Below are positions 23,022 through 31,406 of a stretch of 51,175 nt of DNA, in pieces. Source of the stretch: a virus; IMG/VR virus record IMGVR_UViG_3300036944_000268, positions 1 through 51,175 of that record. One strand, 5' to 3'. The notes beneath the pieces are model-generated. The model made no database searches, was not told where the DNA came from, and saw nothing but the letters and a program-made list of their open reading frames with translations. Position numbers and translations under genes: made by a program. Each line of letters begins with the position of its first letter. Within the stretch, counting starts at the first letter, position 1.

Positions 23022-25721
23022 TTACTTAAATTTAGAGCGAGATGCCATTACAGTATATGTAGCTGCCGCTGTTTTTATAATAGTATACGTATGGCAATCT
23101 ATAGCATTTGGGGTACCAGTTTGTACTGCGGTACCGTTACTCCATTTTGGATTAACTGTAGCCCCATCAATATTTATAACATTTGGGTAGTAAGCAGTTG
23201 CTCCGTTAGTTATTACCAGGGCTATAGTTATTGATTGGCCTATTGATAAGGTGTTATTAAGACTAGTAGTATTACTGGCCCTAATGTATAAAGTAAAGTT
23301 AGTAGCAGCAGCTACTGTATGATATAATACGCTTTGAGTATTAACATCAAAATAAAGAGTAGTGCCTGGAGCACTTGCAGCTATAGTTACTGACTCTACT
23401 AACGCTTTAATTTTACTAATACTATTTAGATTTATAGACCCTTCAAACCATGAGCCTCCTGAAACGGTTAATGCACCTGTTGTAGAAGAGGTTGAAGCTG
23501 CTGTACTAAATATATTTATAGGATTGTATGTCTGACCGGTGAACATATCAGTAATACCATAACCAGCTATTGTGGTAGGTTTATTTGATAAGCTGTTCCA
23601 GTCTACAATACCAATTGTAGTACTAATCTTATTGTCTACTTCGGTTTTTGTATAGGTAGTTAATTGAGGTGCTAGTAAAGCTTCTGCAGCTAAAGCCCTA
23701 TTTTTCTCAGTTAGTATAGCTGTTGCTGTTAAATTACTAACAGGTTTTAGTAAATCTGATACATTATCTACATTAGCTAACCCAACCATTGCCTTAGTAA
23801 TACCAGTTACAGTACCTGTAAACGCAGGGGAAGCTAGTGGAGCTTTAAGTAAGATATCACTATTTAAGCTAGACGTGGTACCTATATTAGCTTTTAAATC
23901 TAAAGCCGACTGTTGTGCTGTACTAACGGGCTTATTAGCATCCGAAGTATTATCTACATTAGATAAACCCACCATTACTTTATCAATACCACTTACAGTA
24001 CCTGTAAAAGTAGGTGAAGCAATAGTAGCTTTTAAGTCTAAAGCTGCTTGTTGCGCTGATGAAACGGGTTTTGATGCATCATTAGTATTAGTTGCATTAC
24101 CTAATCCCACCATTGATTTAGTAATACCACTTACAGTACCTGTAAAAGTAGGAGAAGCTATAGGGGCTAATAAAGCTTCCTCGGCTAAAGCCCTAGTTTT
24201 TTCTACTAGTATAGCAGCAACTGTTGCATTACTGACAGGTTTTAAGGCATCAGTAGTATTATCTACATTAGATAAACCCACCATTACTTTATCAATACCA
24301 CTTACAGTACCTGTAAAAGTAGGTGAAGCAATAGTAGCTTTTAAGTCTAAAGCTGCTTGTTGCGCTGATGAAACGGGTTTTGATGCATCATTAGTATTAG
24401 TTACATTACCTAATCCCACCATTGATTTAGTGATACCACTTACAGTACCTGTAAAAGTAGGGGAAGCTATAGGGGCTTTAAGTGATACAGTTGTTGTTAA
24501 AGCAGCTACGGCATTTTGATCTACAGATAATTGATTACCAATTTCTATTAAGGTATCTAAAGCAGCAGGTGCTGCACCTACTACAGCAGATATTCTAGCG
24601 TCTGTTTCAGTTTTGTTATAAGTTGTTGCTTGTGGTGCTAATAGCAGCTCTGCTGCCATTGCCCTGGTTTTCTCTTCTAGAATGGATGCTGCTGTTAATG
24701 TGCTAATAGCTTTATCTGCATCTGTAGTATTTTCCACATTGCCCAAGCCTACCATTGCCTTGGTAACTCCAGTTACAGTACCTGTAAAAGCAGGAGAGGC
24801 AACTGGTGCTTTAAGAAGTAATGCTGCGGCAGTAGCTGTACTAACAGGTTTTAGTGCGTCAGTAGTATCATCTACATTAGTAAGACCTACCATTGCTTTA
24901 GTAATACCACCAACAGTACCAGTAAAAGTAGGTGAAGCTAGATTAGCTTTTAAATTTAGAGCAGTCGTAGTAGCAGTACTAACAGGTTTTAAAGCATCAG
25001 TAGTATTATCCACATTAGCTAAACCAACCATTGCTTTAGTAATACCACCAACAGTACCAGTAAAAGTAGGAGAAGCTAAATCAGCTTTTAATCCTAATGC
25101 AGTAGTAGTAGCAGTACTAACAGGCTTTAAAGCATCCGTAGTATTATCTACGTTAGTAAGGCCTACCATTGCTTTAGTAATACCGCCAACAGTACCAGTA
25201 AAAGTAGGAGAAGCTAAATTAGCTTTTAAACCTAGTGCAGTAGCTGTTGCTGTACTAACAGGTTTTGATAAGTCACTTGTATCGTCTACACTAGTTAATC
25301 CAACCATTGCTTTAGTAATACCGCCTACAGTACCTGTAAAAGTGGGGGAAACTAAATTAGCTTTTAACCCTAATGCAGTGGTAGTTGCAGTACTAACAGG
25401 TTTTAATGCGTCAGTAGTATTATCCACATTAGCTAAACCAACCATTGATTTAGTAATACCGCCAACAGTACCAGTAAAAGTAGGAGAAGCTAGAGGTGCT
25501 TTGAGAGCTAAACTAGCATTAATTTGACTTGTAGTATATGTGTCAGGTGGGGTAAATGTGAACACCCCTGTGAGCGCATAAGATAGGGAACCTGTACCAG
25601 AAGCTGTAACGGTATTTACACTTAAACTACCAAAAGATATTCCATTAGTTCTTATACTATCAGCTAATATATTAAACTGATCTATATAGTCCGTTTGCCC
25701 TACGTAAAAAACATTACTCAT
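23022..25721 (-). CDS. Repetitive tail fibre with eleven SPTFTGTV repeats
   Basis: 899 aa. Between about res. 75 and 700 there are eleven copies of SP[TA]FTGTV-[GST]G[IV]-x-K-x-MVGL, followed by [NS]VD[ND]T-type turns and a K-P-V-S tail. The first five are nearly regular at about 46 residues; others carry inserts (TYNKTETDARISA, LLAPIA). This is a well-known phage fibre shaft repeat. The C-terminal about 200 residues (from PTTIAGYGITDMF) are a separate beta-rich head ending in VMASRSKFK. DNA copies are recent enough that a 309-bp tandem duplication is almost identical. Confidence 0.85.
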   Translation of the reverse strand: MSNVFYVGQTDYIDQFNILADSIRTNGISFGSLSVNTVTASGTGSLSYALTGVFTFTPPDTYTTSQINASLALKAPLASPTFTGTVGGITKSMVGLANVDNTTDALKPVSTATTTALGLKANLVSPTFTGTVGGITKAMVGLTSVDDTSDLSKPVSTATATALGLKANLASPTFTGTVGGITKAMVGLTNVDNTTDALKPVSTATTTALGLKADLASPTFTGTVGGITKAMVGLANVDNTTDALKPVSTATTTALNLKANLASPTFTGTVGGITKAMVGLTNVDDTTDALKPVSTATAAALLLKAPVASPAFTGTVTGVTKAMVGLGNVENTTDADKAISTLTAASILEEKTRAMAAELLLAPQATTYNKTETDARISAVVGAAPAALDTLIEIGNQLSVDQNAVAALTTTVSLKAPIASPTFTGTVSGITKSMVGLGNVTNTNDASKPVSSAQQAALDLKATIASPTFTGTVSGIDKVMVGLSNVDNTTDALKPVSNATVAAILVEKTRALAEEALLAPIASPTFTGTVSGITKSMVGLGNATNTNDASKPVSSAQQAALDLKATIASPTFTGTVSGIDKVMVGLSNVDNTSDANKPVSTAQQSALDLKANIGTTSSLNSDILLKAPLASPAFTGTVTGITKAMVGLANVDNVSDLLKPVSNLTATAILTEKNRALAAEALLAPQLTTYTKTEVDNKISTTIGIVDWNSLSNKPTTIAGYGITDMFTGQTYNPINIFSTAASTSSTTGALTVSGGSWFEGSINLNSISKIKALVESVTIAASAPGTTLYFDVNTQSVLYHTVAAATNFTLYIRASNTTSLNNTLSIGQSITIALVITNGATAYYPNVINIDGATVNPKWSNGTAVQTGTPNAIDCHTYTIIKTAAATYTVMASRSKFK
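23946..24477. repeat. 309-bp tandem duplication in the fibre gene
   Basis: Bases 23946-24168 recur at 24255-24477 with an offset of 309 bp (103 codons). I find three differences in about 223 aligned bases (G/A, A/G, A/G). It duplicates two shaft repeats and keeps frame. Confidence 0.9.
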
Positions 25722-26656
25722 TATATTTCCTCTATATCTATACTTGTACTATACATATCAACTATAGGATTTACAACATCAGAAATACTTGATAGTTTTC
25801 CGTAAATTTGGTGAGCCTGCTCTTTATCATAATCAGTAGAATTATCTGGGAATAAACTAATCAATAAAGGTTTAGGTAAGCCGTTACCTCTTAGTATCCT
25901 ACTAAACTCTTGTCTATCAGAGGGAGTTAGCCAGTTTAAATCAAAGTTCATACTACGGTATCTAATACCTCTAGTAGTAATTAAGTCGCCTGACTCACTG
26001 CGTTCATGCGTGCTTAAATCTTTTGTATTTGAAGATAATCCATAAGAAGTATTATACTTAGGTGACCAGTACGATCCTACTACTAGTCTTGATAATTCAA
26101 TATAAGGGCTTTGATTGCCTACATCAACTATTTCAATTAATAAACTTGTGCAAGCTGCTTGACTAGCTAAGGGTACCCATACTCTACCATATGTACCGCC
26201 CCCGTAAGAGTAACTATTTACTCCCAGAGGTAAAGTACCCCAATTCCATAAACCTAATAGCTGATAAGGGCATGCGGTTACCACACCTGTATCAAATTTT
26301 AAAGTGCCAGTAGCTGTAGTAGTAGGAGCATTAACGGTCCCGCCTAACGTAGGTGCTGTACCTGTATATCCCCGCACTCTAATAGTAGCTTGACTTGATA
26401 AATTACAGAATGGTAGCACTACCCCGCCTATATTAGTACTAGCAAAAGTTAATACTATATTACCTTTTGCAGTATATAACCCGCTAGTAGCATCTGCTGC
26501 TGTAGTTACTGACGAAGATCTCCATACCTGCGATTTAGGGTCTAGTCGCATATTACTAGCCGGCGTACTAGCAGATGCAGTACTTGAGACTGCAATAGTA
26601 GTAGTGCTTAATTCTATAATATTTTGGTAAATTATCCTAAGATTATTTAATGCCAT
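25721..26656 (-). CDS. Tail-tip associated structural protein
   Basis: 311 aa. Beta-rich: LRIIYQNIIELSTTTIAVSS, then WRSSSVTTAADATSGLY, IVLTFASTNIGGVVLPFCNL, GRVWVPLASQAAC, LLIEIVDVGNQSPYIELSRL and a C-terminal SDRQEFSRILRGNGLPKPLL block. The middle looks like a discoidin/carbohydrate-binding-like jelly roll. The C-terminal part resembles conserved phage tail proteins placed near the hub. One-base overlap with the fibre gene downstream (TAATG) and 1 bp from the upstream gene. Confidence 0.72.
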   Translation of the reverse strand: MALNNLRIIYQNIIELSTTTIAVSSTASASTPASNMRLDPKSQVWRSSSVTTAADATSGLYTAKGNIVLTFASTNIGGVVLPFCNLSSQATIRVRGYTGTAPTLGGTVNAPTTTATGTLKFDTGVVTACPYQLLGLWNWGTLPLGVNSYSYGGGTYGRVWVPLASQAACTSLLIEIVDVGNQSPYIELSRLVVGSYWSPKYNTSYGLSSNTKDLSTHERSESGDLITTRGIRYRSMNFDLNWLTPSDRQEFSRILRGNGLPKPLLISLFPDNSTDYDKEQAHQIYGKLSSISDVVNPIVDMYSTSIDIEEI

Positions 26657-26657
26657 T

Positions 26658-27134
26658 CTATCCTCCTGGTGCAGTTGGCCACGCTATATTAAACGGGTCA
26701 GACTGATTTGTTATATCTCTTAGTGCTTGGCGATAAACTGCCCAGGCTTCTTTATTTGTTAATGTAACATCCGGCATTTGAGTCCAGTCGGACGCTTTAA
26801 GAAGTACGTCTCTCTTAAGGCGTACTTCTTTCCACATTTCTTCTTGAGTACGCGTATCACGCCAAGTATTAGTACTATAGTCAAATTGATACGTAACACC
26901 AGGACTAGAGGGGGTTTCGGTTAAAACTCCGTTTTCCAAGTGATAACTTTTACCAGGTTCAGTATTAGACCAGTCTAATGCAAATACTAAATTTAATACA
27001 TCTGTTTGGTTATCAGGATTGATACTGTCTAATACTAGGCCCAACATTCTAGGATTGTCAATATCATTTACTGATACTTTTAATAAGGCAGTATTATTTG
27101 ATATATTTATTTCAAAGTGAGTTATATTTATCAT
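26658..27134 (-). CDS. Phage tail assembly chaperone-like protein (Phage_tail_APC type)
   Basis: 158 aa. The C-terminal half has KRDVLLKASDWTQMPDVTLT, NKEAWAVYRQALRDI and PFNIAWPTAPGG, the signature of the small chaperone-like domain usually found beside fibre or tail-tip genes (the family often labelled Phage_tail_APC). The N-terminal half is a beta domain that may interact with the fibre. It probably helps fold or attach fibre proteins. Its start overlaps the 746-aa gene stop as ATGA. Confidence 0.82.
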   Translation of the reverse strand: MINITHFEINISNNTALLKVSVNDIDNPRMLGLVLDSINPDNQTDVLNLVFALDWSNTEPGKSYHLENGVLTETPSSPGVTYQFDYSTNTWRDTRTQEEMWKEVRLKRDVLLKASDWTQMPDVTLTNKEAWAVYRQALRDITNQSDPFNIAWPTAPGG

Positions 27135-29371
27135 GTAACAGCAATCCCTTGTCTAGTTAGAGCAGATTTAAGCGTATCAAAAGCAGTTTGTAGTACTACG
27201 GTATTTGGGTCAAAAAATTCAATTATGGCATACCCATTAGTGCCCTTGGCACCAATTGTACCATTATTACTCATTTGAGAGCCTTGATAAGTGGTAAAAT
27301 AAAAATTACCTCCACCACCACCGCCAGCCCCATATCCGCTACCAACCAAAGCCCTATAACCTGTTGCAGCAGAGCCCCCTAAGCCTCCAGTACCAAATCT
27401 AGAATTTCCCCCCTTTCCACCAGGGGCACCATAGCCACCACCACCGCTATCATCAGGCTCCCAGTAGTATAGTCCACCTGCTGTTGCATAGGAGTTACCA
27501 GCAGCTCCTTCATGTAGTCCGCCTGCTTGATTTGCTGGACCAGAACTGGACCCATAACCACCTCCTGGTGCAGATAGCACAACTGCAGTGCCTTGACGTA
27601 GTTGAGTAGGCTCTCCGTCTGTCCCTGACCCGCCATATGCATATACACCATCTGCAGGTGTACCTGCATTACCGCCTATACCTATTACTACGTTAAATGT
27701 TGTTCCAACAGTTAAACCTGAGTATAGTTGTATTACCATACCACCGCCGCCGCCGCCGCCGCCAGTAGTAGGCCAAGTATACCTATTATCGCCGCCCCCT
27801 CCGCCGCCACCAGCTCCTATTAAGGTAACACGCATACTAGTCTTTCCACTAGGTACAGTAAATGAAGCGTTTGAAGTGTAAGTATAAGATATTCCTGCAA
27901 AAGTACTTAAGTCAAGCACTCCAGCACGTAGCGTACCTGCAAATTCACCTGTTGCACCACTTAAAGCGCCTGTAAAAGTACCTGTAGCCGCATTTAATTC
28001 TCCCGCAAATACGGTTCCAGCAGTTAAAGTACCTGAAGTAAGTACTCCAGCGTTTAAGCTAATAGCAGATAAGCTACCTACCTTTAAGTTACTTAGGTAA
28101 GGGTTACCCCAGGCTATATTACCTCCGGTAGCTAATATACCATCAGACTGGTACATATACTGGCCAGAGCTTAGAGTACTAGTAGAACTAAAACTCCAAC
28201 CTGTAGGGGCTGCATCGCCGGATACTGCGGTAGGTGTAGCAGGAGGGGTTGAACTAGTTGTAACTATGTAAGCTACACGAGCTGAGTTACCTTGTGGACC
28301 TATAGAACCGTCTAATCTGTATCCAATTGTATTGGTTACTGCGGCGCTCCAGTTTAAAGTATTGGTTAGAGCAGTTCCTGTTAAATCGGTAACTAGTAAA
28401 TTAAGTTGATATAGTACTCGTCCAATGCTTGTTGCAGTAGGTGCTGTTGCCGTATCAGACCAGCCGGCAGGGCGTGCAGAGACACTTTTATCAGCCCAAG
28501 TATATGTTACATCAGCTGCAAAACTTCCTATAGCAGTACCTGCTTCTATCCATTTATAAGCACTTATAGTAACAGATCTCTGTCCTGGATTACCTTGAAT
28601 GCCTGGATCGCCTTTAACACCATTTGTAACTTTTGTATAGGTTATCTTTTTAGCAATAGTTGGAGAAGTTATAACACCTGATGCATCATACACAGTTACT
28701 ACAAACACTACTGTAGCAATATCAAGAGCAATATTTGTAATACCACTGATACTATAAGTATTTCCGCTTCCAGTTACTGTACCCACAGTTCTTGATGTAT
28801 TATCTGCTTGAATAGCTACTTTAAAGGTATTCGCAACACCCCCATTAGCATTATACGCAAGAGCTACTCCTCCACGAGACACGCTAATAGCAGTATCCGT
28901 ATCAGAATAACCTGTTGGAGTTCCGTCAGAAGTACAAGGTATTACTGCGTTAGTTCTACTAATATCAACTACGATAGGTTCAGAAGCTTCTTTACTGTAT
29001 AGTACTGTAAAGAAACCATAGGACGTATCTAGTAAATTCTCAGTAACTGTGCATCTATACTGTATTTGTGTAGAGCTACCAATAATAGCTAATAACCCTG
29101 TTTTAGTAATAGTTTGAGTTTTTCCAGTACCTAATAGTACCCAGGTTGTTGAAGTAGCACTTAAAGCATAGTGCCACGTATACACAGCAGACTCGGTATA
29201 TACATTATTAGGTGTTGCCGTTAAAAGGATATTTTCAGGCAAAGTTGCTCCACCATTTTTTGCAGTTAAGAATGCGCCCGCATCTGCTGTAACTGTAACT
29301 AAGGTATTTTTTGATCTATAGGTAGAAGCTTGTAATACAAGGTCTCTATCATTTAAAATTGGTGCTGCCAT
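27131..29371 (-). CDS. Tail-tip attachment/receptor-binding protein with C-terminal polyglycine domain
   Basis: 746 aa. N-terminal Ig/FN3-like tandem domains (about res. 1-240), a short collagen-like stretch (GVKGDPGIQGNPGQ, about 250-263), and further beta domains. Around res. 430-490 there are GELNAATGTFTGALSGATGE repeats typical of gpJ-like central-fibre C-termini. The end is a large glycine-rich domain (about 510-720) with GAGGGGGGGD and GGGYGAPGGKGGNSRFG. I infer a central tip fibre reading the receptor. One-base overlaps link it to the hub gene. Confidence 0.8.
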   Translation of the reverse strand: MAAPILNDRDLVLQASTYRSKNTLVTVTADAGAFLTAKNGGATLPENILLTATPNNVYTESAVYTWHYALSATSTTWVLLGTGKTQTITKTGLLAIIGSSTQIQYRCTVTENLLDTSYGFFTVLYSKEASEPIVVDISRTNAVIPCTSDGTPTGYSDTDTAISVSRGGVALAYNANGGVANTFKVAIQADNTSRTVGTVTGSGNTYSISGITNIALDIATVVFVVTVYDASGVITSPTIAKKITYTKVTNGVKGDPGIQGNPGQRSVTISAYKWIEAGTAIGSFAADVTYTWADKSVSARPAGWSDTATAPTATSIGRVLYQLNLLVTDLTGTALTNTLNWSAAVTNTIGYRLDGSIGPQGNSARVAYIVTTSSTPPATPTAVSGDAAPTGWSFSSTSTLSSGQYMYQSDGILATGGNIAWGNPYLSNLKVGSLSAISLNAGVLTSGTLTAGTVFAGELNAATGTFTGALSGATGEFAGTLRAGVLDLSTFAGISYTYTSNASFTVPSGKTSMRVTLIGAGGGGGGGDNRYTWPTTGGGGGGGGMVIQLYSGLTVGTTFNVVIGIGGNAGTPADGVYAYGGSGTDGEPTQLRQGTAVVLSAPGGGYGSSSGPANQAGGLHEGAAGNSYATAGGLYYWEPDDSGGGGYGAPGGKGGNSRFGTGGLGGSAATGYRALVGSGYGAGGGGGGNFYFTTYQGSQMSNNGTIGAKGTNGYAIIEFFDPNTVVLQTAFDTLKSALTRQGIAVT

Positions 29372-31302
29372 TAAATTATTACCTCTACATTAATAGTACC
29401 TGCCATCCAATTAGGGCTCAAAGATACTACTTGTCCTAGCTTACCAGAAGATAACCCAAACCTATTATGAGTTAAATTAACTTGTTGACCTAACTTTAAG
29501 GACAGAAGCTTAGAGGTACCTGTAAAGCTATATACTATCCTTGGTACTTTGAAATAGTTATTTAAAGTGGTGGCAAAAGCTATTGCTTCTGTACCTTTAA
29601 TTAAACAAGTATCTATCTGCACTGGTGTCGTGTCTAATTTATATGCGGTTTGTATAGCAGTATCTACAATTGTAGTAGAATACCAATCCTCATTAAACAT
29701 AGTATTATGCGCTGCAGGTAAACTATTAGCTAAAGATGTTTGTGTAGTGTAGTTTTTACAGTACCCTACTTTTGTTGCTGCAACTACCTCAGTTTTATTA
29801 GATATATGTAGACTATGATGTAAAATATCCACATCAGTTATATATACAGTCGCATCTCCAGTTACGGAACCTAACTTAAGTAGTTGAAGTTGCCCCAACC
29901 TATTCATAAATATTTGAGCGCCAACACTAGAAGCCAGCTGTTGACATGCTATAAGTACGTTGGTTCTATCTAATATAGGCAATCCAACGGCTTGTGTATT
30001 ATTTGTGGCGAAGTTACTTAAGTTAGTTAAATCTAACTCAGCTGCAGTTAAACTAGTTGTACTAGTACCATACTGAGTAACTATTAGACATATTAGATTT
30101 GCTATGTTATTAACATAAGTACCTGGCACAAGTGCACCAGTATTCATATTAATAGATTTAGCTATCCCCTGTATGGAAGCTGTTATTGTTCCCACAGGTG
30201 GCTTAGTTAAAGCAAAAGTACCTTTGGTTAAATTAATAGTAGCTCCGCTAGGCGCTGCTATATTATTATTACCATATATAGTACTATTTGTATAAATAGG
30301 TACACCATTATCTCTAATCTCTATAACTAATTCGGTAGTACCACTACTATCTACAGTTTCTGCTGTCACATAATTAGTAGTACCGCTGGTAACTACTAAT
30401 GTTGCATTACTTAATGTAAGTGTTGGGCCATCAATAATAGAGGACACAGTAAATGTAGTAGAAGAATTAATTGATTTAATATAGTAAGTAGCTACATTTA
30501 ATAAACCGCCAAAGTCGCTTCCAAAATAAGTACTATATGCAGTGTCTGAAAAAGCAAAAGTTATAGGATTATTAACTTTAAAACCGGCAGTACTTGTACA
30601 AGTAATTATATTACCTACAGCTGAGGTAGACTGTATATTTGTAACTGTAGTAATTGTACCCTGATTAAACATGTACTCTAATTTAGAGGGGTCTACTAGT
30701 AGAGGAGTAATATTACTAACTTCTCCAAATATAAGCGGTCTAATCGAATCTTGATTAGTCTGTCCACCGCCCCAAGTACCGTACGTACCTAGCTTATTGT
30801 CTGTTAACGGTACATTAAGCCTTTCTAGCTTATCACGTACCTTAATATTTAGTGTCTCTCGCGAGCTAGAGTCTATATCAGCTATAACTCCATCAAATAT
30901 TTTTTGAAATCCTGAAGTTGCTGTATCATGTACAGCGGCTAGATTAGCCAAACCCCATCTAGGATCACCTAAATATATCTGTATAGGTCTATTAACCCAT
31001 ATAAACTTGGTACTATCTAACCAACTATCTAATTCTCCGTTCGGATTCATTAATCCAATATCACCAAAAGACATGGATAGCTTACCATCTATAGATAAAG
31101 TTTCCGTGGTCTGTAACGCCCCACTTAAGCAAGGTATATAACTAGTTTGTGAATCTGTAGTTATATATCCAATATTAGATAAATAAAATACTACTTCACC
31201 CCCTACAGTGCCATAAGTTCCTAATACGTCTTTTGCGGTTACTTCTACTAATATGCCACGTATACTGGTAGGATCTTCAAGCCAAGCCTGAGTGTAGTTC
31301 AT
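29371..31302 (-). CDS. Tail hub / tip base protein
   Basis: 643 aa. WLEDPTSIRGILVEVTAKDV, GKLSMSFGDIGLMNPNGELD, RPIQIYLGDPRWG, FDGVIADIDSSSRETLNIKV and DKLERLNVPL resemble tail-hub proteins that close the distal end of the tube and carry the central fibre. A C-terminal part, KVPRIVYSFTGTSKLLSLKL and GQQVNLTHNRFGLS, is typical of gp27/gpJ-like beta domains. First gene of the unit driven from 31328-31356. Assignment rests on order (next after the tape measure) and these motifs. Confidence 0.75.
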   Translation of the reverse strand: MNYTQAWLEDPTSIRGILVEVTAKDVLGTYGTVGGEVVFYLSNIGYITTDSQTSYIPCLSGALQTTETLSIDGKLSMSFGDIGLMNPNGELDSWLDSTKFIWVNRPIQIYLGDPRWGLANLAAVHDTATSGFQKIFDGVIADIDSSSRETLNIKVRDKLERLNVPLTDNKLGTYGTWGGGQTNQDSIRPLIFGEVSNITPLLVDPSKLEYMFNQGTITTVTNIQSTSAVGNIITCTSTAGFKVNNPITFAFSDTAYSTYFGSDFGGLLNVATYYIKSINSSTTFTVSSIIDGPTLTLSNATLVVTSGTTNYVTAETVDSSGTTELVIEIRDNGVPIYTNSTIYGNNNIAAPSGATINLTKGTFALTKPPVGTITASIQGIAKSINMNTGALVPGTYVNNIANLICLIVTQYGTSTTSLTAAELDLTNLSNFATNNTQAVGLPILDRTNVLIACQQLASSVGAQIFMNRLGQLQLLKLGSVTGDATVYITDVDILHHSLHISNKTEVVAATKVGYCKNYTTQTSLANSLPAAHNTMFNEDWYSTTIVDTAIQTAYKLDTTPVQIDTCLIKGTEAIAFATTLNNYFKVPRIVYSFTGTSKLLSLKLGQQVNLTHNRFGLSSGKLGQVVSLSPNWMAGTINVEVII

Positions 31303-31327
31303 AGGTTCTCCTAATTCATTTTACCCT

Positions 31328-31356
31328 ATTATACTCGTTTAGGTAAATTTAGTCAA
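31328..31356 (-). promoter_or_regulatory. Sigma70-type promoter with AAATTTA box for the hub/tip unit
   Basis: Minus strand: -35 TTGACT (complement of 31351-31356, 5/6), 17-bp spacer, -10 TATAAT (complement of 31328-31333). AAATTTA-TGC lies directly upstream of the -35. No TG extension here. Confidence 0.9.
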
Positions 31357-31376
31357 GCATAAATTTTATTTGGCAT

Positions 31377-31404
31377 AAAAAAGCCCCAGACTGGCTGGGG
31401 CTTT
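31377..31404 (-). terminator. Rho-independent terminator after the tape measure gene
   Basis: AAAGCCCCAG (31380-31389) pairs with CTGGGGCTTT (31395-31404). The A-run at 31377-31382 gives the U-tail on the minus-strand RNA. The tape measure stop is 3 bp away, and the hub promoter follows 20 bp later. Confidence 0.93.
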
Positions 31405-31406
31405 GT

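Noticed and set aside
23022-25721. Regularly spaced repeats resembling a CRISPR-like array
   Set aside because: The about 138-bp period keeps one open reading frame and encodes fibre shaft repeats; there are no palindromic short repeats with unrelated spacers.
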